From NCBI GenBank assembly GCA_023261405.1, contig JAHFOZ010000227.1:1-8418 (forward strand): DNA of 8,418 nt. Direction: 5' to 3'. The DNA comes from Planctomycetota bacterium. Its GTDB lineage: Bacteria; Planctomycetota; MHYJ01; JACPRB01. Positions 1 through 6,885 of this stretch are shown piece after piece. Each line of letters opens with the position of its first letter. Within the stretch, counting starts at the first letter, position 1. The notes below the pieces were generated by a model. That model made no database searches and had not been told where the DNA came from. It saw only the letters and a program-made list of their open reading frames with translations. A program made the translations under genes and the position numbers.

Positions 1-1
1 G

Positions 2-388
2 ACCTGCAGCACCTGCCGCACGGACCGGCGCAAGCTCCTCGGGCCGCGCGGATGCGAGCGCTGTTTCCGCCTGGTGCCGCCGGTGAAGCTGCAGGGGATC
101 ACGAGCTACTGTCAGGACTGCAACCTCGAGGTTGGCGCGAACCACGTCCACGGGAAGTCCGTGTTCTGCGCGCGCTGCGCGCGCGAGGCCGGCCTGAACC
201 ATCTCTGCGACGTGACGCGCTTCTGCTTCGAGCACCAGGAGGAGCACGCCCCCGATCACGTGCACGGCTCGACGACCTACTGCCTCAAGTGCCACCGCGA
301 CGCGGGCGAGGACCACAAGCACGGCCTCACCGAGTGGTGCTGGATCTGCCACGGCGAGATGGAGTGGCCGCACTGCCACCACGATTAG
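2..388 (+). CDS. Cys/His-rich tandem-repeat protein, probably zinc-binding (5' end missing)
   Basis: The frame is open to the left edge, so the gene is partial; 128 C-terminal residues are visible, ending at TAG 386-388. Numbering from the first visible codon, the segment opens with C2-x2-C5-x12-C18-x2-C21, a zinc-ribbon-like pattern. Five tandem units of exactly 19 residues follow (residues 33-127), each with the ligand pattern C-x2-[C/H]-x7-H-x-[H/C] and mostly ending in Gly. Residues 14-32 look like a sixth, decayed unit in the same register that keeps C-x2-C but has lost both His. A GTG at 74 could be called as a start, but the upstream Cys pairs in the same frame argue that the real start lies outside the window. 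I do not recognise the family. Metal binding, most likely one Zn per unit, is inferred from ligand spacing; the cellular role is unknown. The gene converges on pilT. Confidence 0.75.
   Translation, partial: TCSTCRTDRRKLLGPRGCERCFRLVPPVKLQGITSYCQDCNLEVGANHVHGKSVFCARCAREAGLNHLCDVTRFCFEHQEEHAPDHVHGSTTYCLKCHRDAGEDHKHGLTEWCWICHGEMEWPHCHHD
98..382 (+). repeat. Five 57-nt coding repeats (19-residue metal-ligand units)
   Basis: The units run 98-154, 155-211, 212-268, 269-325 and 326-382. The period is exactly 19 codons with no insertion. Conserved unit positions are 4 (aromatic in four of five), 5 (Cys in all five), 8 (Cys, His in unit 3), 16 (His in all five), 18 (His, Cys in unit 2) and 19 (Gly in three). 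DNA identity between units is low while ligand positions are fixed, so the repeats look old and held by selection on the protein rather than recently duplicated. Confidence 0.8.
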
Positions 389-413
389 GCCGGGCGGCTC
401 GTCAACCCCCCAT

Positions 414-521
414 CCACAAAGAGGCTGTACAGGGCGCCCACGCGAATCGCCGATGGCAGGCGACGCCCCCCAAGAGGTCCCCGCCGTCTGCTGCCCCCTC
501 TGGTTACCCCGCGGTGAAATC
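414..521. repeat. Possible decayed dispersed intergenic element, copy 1
   Basis: This lies between the convergent ends of the Cys/His-rich gene and pilT. It opens with CCACAAAG (414-421) and closes with GCGGTGAAATC (511-521), the same two end strings in the same orientation as the better element at 1683-1752. The interior is not obviously similar. A weak hairpin, TCGCC (447-451) with GGCGA (459-463), lies inside but has no T-tract, so I do not call it a terminator. Chance similarity cannot be excluded. Confidence 0.25.
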
Positions 522-527
522 CGGTGC

Positions 528-1619
528 CTACCTCTTGGGATTGGTCTGGGCGTACGTGAAATCCTTCACCTTCTGCTCCAGGTCGGGGGGGCTCTGGGCG
601 GATTGCATCATGATCTGGTAGGTGATCTTCTTCTGGATGAAGAGGTTGTAGAGGAAGTCATCCAGGAGGATCATGCCCTGCTGGGCGCCGGTCTGGATGG
701 CGCTGGTGATCTTGTGGGTCTGGTTCTCGCGGATCAGGTGCTCGATGGCGGACGTCACGATCATGATCTCGAAGGCCGCGAGGACGCCGGCCCCCTCGGC
801 CTTGGGGAGCAGGGCCTGGGAGATCACGGCCAGGAGCGCGCTGGAGAGCTGGGCGCGGATCTGCTCCTGCTGCTCCACGGGGAAGGCGTCCACCATGCGG
901 TTGATCGTGCGGGCGGCGCCGGTCGTGTGCAGGGTGCCGAAGACGAGGTGGCCGGTCTCGGCCGCGGTGATGGCGGCCTGGATCGTCTCGAGGTCGCGCA
1001 TCTCGCCCACCATGATGCAGTCCGGGTCCATGCGGAGGGCGCGGCGGATGGCCTCGGCGAAGGATCCGATGTCGACGTTCAGCTCGCGCTGGGTGATGAT
1101 GGACTTCTTGTGCTCGTGGTAGTACTCGATCGGGTCCTCGATGGTGATGATGTGGCAGTCGTTCTCGATGTTGATGAAGTCGATCATGGTGGCGAGCGTG
1201 GTGGTCTTGCCGGAGCCGGTGGGGCCGGTGACGAGGATGAGGCCGCGGGGCCGGAAGAGCAGGTTCTTGGTGGAGGGGGGCAGGCCGATCTCGTCGAAGG
1301 AGAGGAGCTTGTTGGGGATGAGGCGCAGCGCGATCCCAACCGAGCCCCTCTGCATGTAGATGGCCACGCGGAAGCGCGCCTTCTTCTCGAAGGCGAAGCC
1401 GAAGTCGCCGCCGCCCTTCTCCTTGATCTCCTGCTGGATGCGCTCGGGGGCGATCGCCTTCATGAACGAGACCGTGTCGTCGTTGGTGAGGGCCGGCAGA
1501 TTGAGGGCCCGGAGGTTTCCGTTGAGCCGCAGGGTGGGCGGGATCCCCACCGTGAGATGGAGGTCGCTGGCCCTCTTTTCGACGACGAGCTGGAGCAGCT
1601 TGTTGAGTTCGACGGTCAT
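528..1619 (-). CDS. pilT: Type IV pilus retraction ATPase PilT
   Basis: This 363-residue cytoplasmic hexameric ATPase powers pilus retraction (twitching) at the inner-membrane base of the machine. The N-terminal PAS-like domain (about 1-120) contains the RASDLHL motif (16-22). The C-terminal RecA-like domain has Walker A GPTGSGKT (132-139), the Asp box TIEDPIEY (159-166), Walker B ending VGEMRD with E206, and the His box from GHLVFGTLHTT (223-233). AIEHLIRE (291-298) matches the AIRNLIRE-like motif typical of PilT and needed for retraction, which separates it from PilB/GspE; the absence of a tetracysteine site agrees. Length fits the family. The ATG at 1619 is chosen because a consensus AGGAGG lies 5 nt upstream; the frame extends to 1694, but those codons fall in the gap and look non-coding. 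It lies 160 nt downstream of pilB on the same strand, and no pilC follows. The C-terminal tail (about 340-363) is slightly longer than the core and looks unstructured. Confidence 0.95.
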   Translation of the reverse strand: MTVELNKLLQLVVEKRASDLHLTVGIPPTLRLNGNLRALNLPALTNDDTVSFMKAIAPERIQQEIKEKGGGDFGFAFEKKARFRVAIYMQRGSVGIALRLIPNKLLSFDEIGLPPSTKNLLFRPRGLILVTGPTGSGKTTTLATMIDFINIENDCHIITIEDPIEYYHEHKKSIITQRELNVDIGSFAEAIRRALRMDPDCIMVGEMRDLETIQAAITAAETGHLVFGTLHTTGAARTINRMVDAFPVEQQEQIRAQLSSALLAVISQALLPKAEGAGVLAAFEIMIVTSAIEHLIRENQTHKITSAIQTGAQQGMILLDDFLYNLFIQKKITYQIMMQSAQSPPDLEQKVKDFTYAQTNPKR

Positions 1620-1624
1620 CGGTG

Positions 1625-1630
1625 CCTCCT
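1625..1630 (-). promoter_or_regulatory. Shine-Dalgarno site of pilT
   Basis: The minus strand reads AGGAGG, five bases before ATG 1619-1617. It is a full consensus site and settles the pilT start. It contrasts with pilB and the gene at 3603, which have no such site. Confidence 0.85.
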
Positions 1631-1682
1631 GTCCGGGGCTCTGCCTAAACGAGTCTAAGGGGATACGCCAGCATGTTTCCAG

Positions 1683-1752
1683 CCACAAAGCCACCCAGAC
1701 CCCAGGACGCTCAAGGGCGAACCCGGTGTCTTCGTGTCCTGGCGGTGAAATC
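1683..1752. repeat. Imperfect palindromic intergenic element between pilB and pilT, copy 2
   Basis: The element starts with CCACAAAGCC and ends with GTGTCCTGGCGGTGAAATC. Perfect 7-bp arms CCAGGAC (1702-1708) and GTCCTGG (1736-1742) enclose a 27-nt loop, and both halves are built from reiterated CCA/CAC-type words (on the minus strand, the word GACACGAAGACAC). From memory this resembles a widespread class of intergenic palindromes with repeated GACACGAAG or CACAGAG words; I could not check this. As RNA in the pilB-pilT transcript it would fold into a hairpin without a U-tract, so it could be an RNA-stability or attenuation element rather than a terminator. Confidence 0.5.
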
Positions 1753-1779
1753 GGTGCCCAGGAATTGAGGTGGACATGC

Positions 1780-3501
1780 TTAGTACGTGATGTCCTCTCG
1801 GTGGGTGATCGTGATCACCTCGTCCAGCGAGGTCTTCCCTTCGAAAATCTTGCGGACGCCGTCCTCGAGCAGCGTGACCATCCCCGACAGGCGCGCCTGC
1901 TCCTTGATCTTGAGCAGGGGTTCCTTGCGGAAGACCATGTCCCGCATCACGGAGTTCATCTCCATGAGTTCGAAGATCCCCTTGCGGCCGCGGTAGCCGG
2001 TGTTCCGGCACTGGTCGCAGCCCACCGGCCGGTAGATCTTCCTGCCGCGGAGGTCCTCCGGGCGGATGCCGAGGCCCTGCAGGATGATCGTGTCAGGCTC
2101 GGGGTCCGGCTCCTTGCAGGAGTCGCAGAGCATGCGGATGAGGCGCTGGCCCATCGCCGCCTGGATGGAGGAGGCGACGAGGAACGGTTTCACGCCCATG
2201 TCGATGAGGCGGGTGAGGGACCCGGGGGCGTCGTTCGTGTGGAGCGTCGAGAACACCAGGTGGCCGGTGAGGGCGGCCTGGATGGCGATCTCGGCCGTCT
2301 CCTGGTCGCGGATCTCGCCGACGAGGATGATGTTGGGGGCCTGCCGCAGCATGGCGCGCAGGATCCTCTGGAACGTCATCCCGACGCCGGCCTTCACCTG
2401 CGCCTGGTTGATTCCCACCATGTTGTATTCGACGGGGTTCTCGGCGGTGATGATCTTCACGTCCGCCCGGTTGAGTTCCTTCAGGGCGGCGTACAGCGTG
2501 GTGGTCTTCCCGGAGCCCGTGGGGCCGGTGACCAGGATGATTCCGTTGGGCCTCCGGATGAGGCTCTTGAACCGCTTGTAGTCCCCCGCATGGAACCCCA
2601 TCGCCTCCAGCCCGATGAGCCCCTTCTCCTTGTCCAGGAGACGCATGACCATGGACTCGCCGTGGGTGGCGGGCAGGGCGGAAACGCGGATGTCCAGCTC
2701 GCGCCCGTCCACGCTCACCTTGATGCGGCCGTCCTGCGGCTTGCGCTTCTCGGAGATGTCCATGTCCGCCATGATCTTGATGCGCGAGAGCACCGCGCCC
2801 TGGAGGCGCTTGGGGGGCGAACTCACCTCCTGGCAGACCCCGTCCACTCGGAACCGGATGCGGACCCGGTTGTCCATGGGTTCCACGTGGATGTCGCTCG
2901 CCCTCTGCTTGACGGCGTCGCCGATCATGGTCTGGACGAACTTGATGACGGGGGCTTCGTCGTCCTGGGCGGCGTCATCCGAATCGAGGTCCTGCCCGCG
3001 GAGCTTGATCTCGGACTGGGTCACCGTGGCCTGCTCGATCGCCGCGGTCATGTCGGACTGCGCCTTGGACCCGTAGGCGGCTTCGATCTTGGCCAGGATG
3101 TCGGCCTTGGGGGCCAAGACGACGATGATCTCCTTGTTCAGGATGAACTTCAGGTTGTCGAGCGCGAAGAGATCCAGCGGGTCGGAGATGGCGATGGTGA
3201 GGGAGCTTCCCGAGTCCTTGATGGGGAAGATGGTGTTCCCTTCGCACACGTCCCGGGGGACCGTCTTGATGACCTCGGGGCCGAGCTTGAAGTTCTTCAG
3301 CTCGACGTAGGGATAGTCGAACTGGCGCGCGAGGGCCTCGGTGACCTGGGCCGGCGTGGCGACGGCCATCTCGACGAGGATCTCGCCCAGCTTCTTGCCC
3401 GACTCCTGCATCTGCTTCTTCAGCGCGGTCTTCACCTGGACGGCCGTGATGATCTTCATCTCCTCGAGGATCTTCCCGAGGAGCTTGCGCTGCTGAGCCA
3501 T
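1780..3501 (-). CDS. pilB: Type IV pilus assembly / type II secretion ATPase, PilB/GspE family
   Basis: This 573-residue cytoplasmic ATPase powers pilin polymerisation. The N-terminal MshEN/GspE-N region (about 1-145) has two helical units around G9 and G39; these lack the Arg of the usual R-L-G motif and the later Gly, so c-di-GMP binding is uncertain. Next come a linker, the N2 domain with RASDIHVEP (200-208), and the RecA-like domain: Walker A GPTGSGKT (326-333), Asp box TAENPVEY (352-359), Walker B ending VGEIRD with E396, and the His box GHLVFSTLHTND (413-424). The tetracysteine zinc site C459/C462/C495/C498 is diagnostic of PilB/GspE and absent from PilT. Odd points are N355 where the family usually has Asp (EDP) and A388-P-N390 where DPD/DPN is usual. 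ATG 3501 is chosen because homology begins there and a promoter lies just upstream; GTG 3573 would place the -35 and -10 boxes inside the gene. GspE of a type II system is the alternative, but the adjacent pilT favours PilB. Confidence 0.92.
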   Translation of the reverse strand: MAQQRKLLGKILEEMKIITAVQVKTALKKQMQESGKKLGEILVEMAVATPAQVTEALARQFDYPYVELKNFKLGPEVIKTVPRDVCEGNTIFPIKDSGSSLTIAISDPLDLFALDNLKFILNKEIIVVLAPKADILAKIEAAYGSKAQSDMTAAIEQATVTQSEIKLRGQDLDSDDAAQDDEAPVIKFVQTMIGDAVKQRASDIHVEPMDNRVRIRFRVDGVCQEVSSPPKRLQGAVLSRIKIMADMDISEKRKPQDGRIKVSVDGRELDIRVSALPATHGESMVMRLLDKEKGLIGLEAMGFHAGDYKRFKSLIRRPNGIILVTGPTGSGKTTTLYAALKELNRADVKIITAENPVEYNMVGINQAQVKAGVGMTFQRILRAMLRQAPNIILVGEIRDQETAEIAIQAALTGHLVFSTLHTNDAPGSLTRLIDMGVKPFLVASSIQAAMGQRLIRMLCDSCKEPDPEPDTIILQGLGIRPEDLRGRKIYRPVGCDQCRNTGYRGRKGIFELMEMNSVMRDMVFRKEPLLKIKEQARLSGMVTLLEDGVRKIFEGKTSLDEVITITHREDITY

Positions 3502-3510
3502 GCAGGATCG

Positions 3511-3539
3511 ATTATGCCCCGCCCTTCCGACACGGTCAA
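3511..3539 (-). promoter_or_regulatory. Leftward sigma70-type promoter of pilB (leaderless or nearly so)
   Basis: On the minus strand, -35 TTGACC (3539-3534), a 17-nt spacer and -10 CATAAT (3516-3511) are followed by only nine bases before ATG 3501. Transcription starting about 7 nt after the -10 box would leave a leader of only two or three bases. No Shine-Dalgarno site is present, which agrees with leaderless initiation. Confidence 0.65.
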
Positions 3540-3559
3540 ACGAAAACCGTCCGCCGTGG

Positions 3560-3580
3560 CCATCCGTTGACACTGGATGG
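3560..3580. promoter_or_regulatory. Candidate operator dyad over the rightward -35 box
   Basis: CCATCC (3560-3565) and GGATGG (3575-3580) form a perfect 6-bp inverted repeat with a 9-bp centre that contains the entire TTGACA box (3567-3572). The 21-bp span fits a dimeric helix-turn-helix binding site. Bound protein would block the rightward promoter directly and lies about 20 bp upstream of the leftward -35 box, so it could act on both. No regulator gene is visible in the window. The arms are short enough that chance is possible. Confidence 0.4.
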
Positions 3581-3595
3581 GGCGATCACTACAAT
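3567..3595 (+). promoter_or_regulatory. Rightward sigma70-type promoter, leaderless, for the 3603-6838 operon
   Basis: -35 TTGACA (3567-3572) is a perfect consensus, the spacer is 17 nt, and -10 TACAAT (3590-3595) is one base from TATAAT. The ATG at 3603 begins 8 nt past the last -10 base, where the start of transcription is expected, so the A of ATG is probably the first base of the mRNA. It should drive both the small exported protein and the coupled ppdK. Confidence 0.8.
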
Positions 3596-3602
3596 CTGCG
3601 CG

Positions 3603-4139
3603 ATGCAACCGGGCCTCCTCGCGCTCGCGGTCCTCCTCGCGCCTTCCGGGGGAGGAGAGACCCAGGACCTTCAGGAGATCGGGAAGCGCATCGAGGATCC
3701 CGCCGGCTCGTTCCCCGCGTTCCAGGAACTTCTCCGCGGGAGGCAGTACGGCCTGGCGCACAAATACCTCCTCTCCGCGAGGACCAAGGAGACCCTCCCC
3801 TACGAGGCGTTCCTCATCTCCTTCACCGCGTTCGAGGCGCCGCACCGGCTGATCGCGGCCACGGAGGTCCACCGGATCGAGACGGTCGACGAGTCCACCC
3901 GGCTCGTCCGGCTTTGCGGACCGGAGTTCGGGGTCGGGCGGGACGTCCGCCTGACGCTCTTCAATAAGAAGTACTGGGTCCTCGACCTCACGGGCGAGGA
4001 CTTCGAGTACCTCAAGGGCCGGGCCCTGGGATGGTTCCGGCGCCAGGTCCGGAAGGCCGACGGCTGGCATTTCGCCTACCCGCCGGATTGGTCGTACGCG
4101 CCCGTGGCGCGCACGTGCAAGTGCAGCAGAAGGCCATGA
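3603..4139 (+). CDS. Small, probably exported protein of unknown function, upstream of ppdK
   Basis: 178 residues. ATG 3603 sits at the predicted transcription start and gives a hydrophobic N-terminus (residues 4-13, then A-P-S-G-G-G) that could be a signal peptide or short membrane anchor, though its n-region has no Lys or Arg, which is unusual. There is no lipobox Cys. The mature part (about 20-160) reads as helices followed by strands: a helical LLRGRQYGLAHKYLLS segment (43-58), then strand-like stretches around 83-93, 100-104, 114-120 and 123-129. This is reminiscent of NTF2/cystatin-like lipoprotein folds (DUF4878 style), but I recognise no family. The C-terminal 18 residues, including C172 and C174, lie just before the ppdK start. 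The stop TGA overlaps the ppdK ATG as ATGA, so translation is probably coupled. No Shine-Dalgarno site is visible, in keeping with a leaderless start. Confidence 0.7.
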   Translation: MQPGLLALAVLLAPSGGGETQDLQEIGKRIEDPAGSFPAFQELLRGRQYGLAHKYLLSARTKETLPYEAFLISFTAFEAPHRLIAATEVHRIETVDESTRLVRLCGPEFGVGRDVRLTLFNKKYWVLDLTGEDFEYLKGRALGWFRRQVRKADGWHFAYPPDWSYAPVARTCKCSRRP

Positions 4140-6838
4140 AGAAGATCCTCTTTGCGTTCGGGAACGGGAAGGCCGACGGCAACGGGGCCATGAAGGACGA
4201 ACTCGGCGGCAAGGGCGCGGGCCTCGCCGAGATGAGCAAGGCGGGCATCCCCGTCCCGCCCGGCTTCACCATCGTGACGTCCGTCTGCATGGACTACTAC
4301 CGGAACGGGAAGAAGACCCCCAAGGGGCTCGACGCGGAGCAGAAGAAGTTCCTCTCCGGCCTGGAAAAGATGGCGGGGAAGAAGCTGGGCGACTCGAAAG
4401 ACCCGCTCCTCGTCTCCGTCCGCTCCGGCGCCAAGGTTTCCATGCCGGGGATGATGGACACGATCCTGAACCTCGGGCTGAACGACCAGTCCGTGACGGG
4501 CCTCGCGGAGAAGACGAGGAACGAGCGGTTCGCGTGGGACTGCTACCGCCGTTTCATCATGATGTTCTCGGACGTCGTCTTCGACGTCCCCAAGAACGAG
4601 TTCGAGCAGCTCCTCCACAAGCGCAAGGAGGAGCGGGGCGTGAAGAACGACGTCGACCTTTCGGCCACCGACCTGAAGGACCTGGCGGGCCAGTTCAAGA
4701 CGCATTTCATCGGCCGGGCGAAGCGCGCCTTCCCGCAGGACGTCTGGGAGCAGCTCTGCCTGGCCCGGGACGCGGTGTTCCGCTCCTGGCAGAACCCGCG
4801 GGCCATCGCCTACCGGAAGATGAACAGGATCCCCGACGACATGGGGACCGCGGTCACCGTCCAGGCGATGGTCTTCGGAAACTCGGGCGACCGCTCGGGC
4901 ACGGGCGTGGGATTCACGCGCGACCCCTCCACCGGGGAGAACAGGTTCTACGGGGAGTTCCTGATCAACGCGCAGGGGGAGGACGTGGTCGCCGGGGTGC
5001 GCACCCCGGAGCCCATCTCGGCCCTGAAGGACAAGCTCCCGAAGGCCTATGAGCAGCTGCACACGATCACCAAGCGCCTCGAGAAGCACTATCGCGACAT
5101 CCAGGATTTCGAGTTCACCGTCCAGGATGACGTGCTCTACATGCTCCAGACCCGGAGCGGCAAGCGGACGGGCCACGCGGCGGTGCGCATCGCGGTCGAG
5201 ATGGTGAAGGAGAAGCTGATCTCGAGGGAGGAGGCGCTCCTGCGGGTGGACCCCCTCCAGCTCAACCAGCTGCTGCATCCGATCTTCGATCCCGTCAAGC
5301 GCAAGGAGCACCGCCTTCTGGCGAAGGGCCTCAACGCCTCCCCGGGCGCGGCGTCCGGGAAGGCGGTCTTCGACGCGGAGCGGGCCGTGGCGGCGGCCGC
5401 CAAGGGCGAGCGCGTGCTGCTCGTGCGGGCCGAGACCTGCCCCGACGACATCGAGGGCATGGCGGCGGCGAAGGGCGTCCTCACCGCGACGGGCGGCATG
5501 ACGAGCCACGCGGCCGTCGTGGGCCGCCAGATGGGCAAGCCCTCCGTGGTCGGCTGCTCCGCGATCCGGGTCGACGAGCACGGCGCGAAATTCTCCGTGG
5601 GCGGCGTGACGGTGGCCGAGGGCGAATTCGTGTCGATCGACGGATCGACGGGCGAGGTGCTCCTGGGCGACGTTCCCACCCGCGACTCGGACATCCTCCA
5701 GGTCCTCGGCGGACATATGAAGCCCGCGGAGTCCCCGACCTTCCAGTACTTCGAGACCTTCATGAAGTGGGCGGACGGGATCCGCACGCTCAAGGTCCGG
5801 GCGAACGCCGACATCCCCCGGGACGCGAAGGCGGCCATGTTCCTCGGGGCGGAGGGGATCGGCCTGTGCCGGACGGAGCACATGTTCTTCGCCCCGGAGC
5901 GCCTCCCCGTGGTGGTGCGGATGATCATGGCGACGACGGAGGAAGAGCGGAAGGTCGCGCTCCGGGAGCTTCTGCCGTTCCAGCGGGAGGACTTCAAGGG
6001 CCTCTTCGAGACCATGAAGGGGAAGCCCGTCACCATCCGCACGCTCGACCCGCCCCTCCACGAGTTCCTGCCCAAGCGGGAGGATCTCATGGTGGCCGTG
6101 GCGGTCGGGAAGGACAAGGAGCTGAACGAGAAGCTCCTCGGGCGCGTGAACGAGCTGCACGAGTTCAACCCGATGATGGGGCTCCGCGGGTGCCGCCTCG
6201 GCATCGTCTTCCCGGAGATCACGGCCATGCAGGCCGAGGCGATCTTCGAGGCCGCGCTCGACGTGGGCGGGGACATCATGCCGGAGATCATGATCCCGCT
6301 CGTGGGGCACGTCAACGAGCTCAAGAACCAGAAGGAGATCGTGGTCCGCGTCGCCGAGGAGGTTTTCAAGCGGCGGGGCCGGCGCTGCAAGTATCTCGTG
6401 GGGACCATGATCGAGGTCCCGCGCGCCGCCCTCGTGGCCGACCAGATCGCGGAGGAGGCGGAGTTCTTCTCGTTCGGCACCAACGACCTCACGCAGATGA
6501 CCTTCGGCTTCTCGCGGGACGACGCCGGAAAGTTCCTGCTCCCGTACGTGGACAAGAAGATCCTCCCGGTGGACCCGTTCGTGACGATCGATCCGCAGGG
6601 CGTGGGGGCGCTCGTCAAGGGCGCGGTGGCGAAGGGGCGAAGCGTGCGCCCGAACCTGAAGGTGGGGATCTGCGGGGAGCACGGCGGCGACGCCGAGAGC
6701 GTGATTTTCTGTCACGGCGCCGGGCTGGACTACGTCTCCTGCTCCCCCTACCGGCTCCCCATCGCCCGCCTCGCCGGGGCGCAGGCGGTCCTCAAGGAGC
6801 GCGCGAACGGAAAACCGAAGAAGGGGAAGCGCAAGTAG
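4136..6838 (+). CDS. ppdK: Pyruvate, phosphate dikinase
   Basis: This 900-residue cytoplasmic enzyme interconverts pyruvate + ATP + Pi and PEP + AMP + PPi, in gluconeogenesis or PPi-linked glycolysis. The N-terminal ATP-grasp region (about 1-340) shows GGKGAGLAEM (24-33) and VSVRSGAKVSMPGMMDTI (93-110), and FTRDPSTGE (260-268). The swivelling phosphohistidine domain (about 390-515) has GGMTSHAAVVGR with catalytic H458, preceded by T456, the residue phosphorylated in regulated PPDKs. The PEP/pyruvate TIM barrel (about 530-885) has GLCRTEHMF (576-584), MGLRGCRLG (681-689), GTNDLTQMTFGFSRDD (781-796) and CGEHGGD (846-852), with the acid/base C869 in YVSCSPYRLPIARL. Length is normal and no motif is broken. 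Residues 893-900 form a Lys/Arg-rich tail. ATG 4136 is chosen because the family N-terminus KKILFAFG begins there; AGAAGG lies two bases upstream and it overlaps the previous stop. The frame extends upstream to 4031, but that lies inside the preceding gene. Confidence 0.97.
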   Translation: MKKILFAFGNGKADGNGAMKDELGGKGAGLAEMSKAGIPVPPGFTIVTSVCMDYYRNGKKTPKGLDAEQKKFLSGLEKMAGKKLGDSKDPLLVSVRSGAKVSMPGMMDTILNLGLNDQSVTGLAEKTRNERFAWDCYRRFIMMFSDVVFDVPKNEFEQLLHKRKEERGVKNDVDLSATDLKDLAGQFKTHFIGRAKRAFPQDVWEQLCLARDAVFRSWQNPRAIAYRKMNRIPDDMGTAVTVQAMVFGNSGDRSGTGVGFTRDPSTGENRFYGEFLINAQGEDVVAGVRTPEPISALKDKLPKAYEQLHTITKRLEKHYRDIQDFEFTVQDDVLYMLQTRSGKRTGHAAVRIAVEMVKEKLISREEALLRVDPLQLNQLLHPIFDPVKRKEHRLLAKGLNASPGAASGKAVFDAERAVAAAAKGERVLLVRAETCPDDIEGMAAAKGVLTATGGMTSHAAVVGRQMGKPSVVGCSAIRVDEHGAKFSVGGVTVAEGEFVSIDGSTGEVLLGDVPTRDSDILQVLGGHMKPAESPTFQYFETFMKWADGIRTLKVRANADIPRDAKAAMFLGAEGIGLCRTEHMFFAPERLPVVVRMIMATTEEERKVALRELLPFQREDFKGLFETMKGKPVTIRTLDPPLHEFLPKREDLMVAVAVGKDKELNEKLLGRVNELHEFNPMMGLRGCRLGIVFPEITAMQAEAIFEAALDVGGDIMPEIMIPLVGHVNELKNQKEIVVRVAEEVFKRRGRRCKYLVGTMIEVPRAALVADQIAEEAEFFSFGTNDLTQMTFGFSRDDAGKFLLPYVDKKILPVDPFVTIDPQGVGALVKGAVAKGRSVRPNLKVGICGEHGGDAESVIFCHGAGLDYVSCSPYRLPIARLAGAQAVLKERANGKPKKGKRK

Positions 6839-6885
6839 TCGCCGGGAGTACAATTAGGCAGGTCGCCCATCACCCGTGGCGCGGA

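Noticed and set aside
447..463. Hairpin TCGCC/GGCGA as a terminator between convergent genes
   Set aside because: The stem has only 5 bp and there is no T-tract on either side.
1660..1688. Possible pilT promoter on the minus strand, TTGTGG-17-TATCCC
   Set aside because: Each box matches consensus poorly and the -35 part falls within the palindromic element; pilT is more simply read from the pilB promoter.
1360..3570. 736-codon open frame on the plus strand over pilB, and a 401-codon one over pilT (453-1658)
   Set aside because: Both are antisense shadows with low-complexity D/G/L/V/H composition; the minus-strand products show complete ATPase motifs.
4076..6853. 925-codon open frame on the minus strand
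   Set aside because: It is exactly antisense to ppdK, rich in Arg/His/Leu/Val with no recognisable motif, and expected from GC-rich third positions of the real gene.
6849..6854. TACAAT hexamer just after ppdK as a -10 box for the PilZ gene
   Set aside because: No acceptable -35 box lies 16-18 nt upstream (the bases are the ppdK Lys-rich tail codons) and there is no extended -10 TG.
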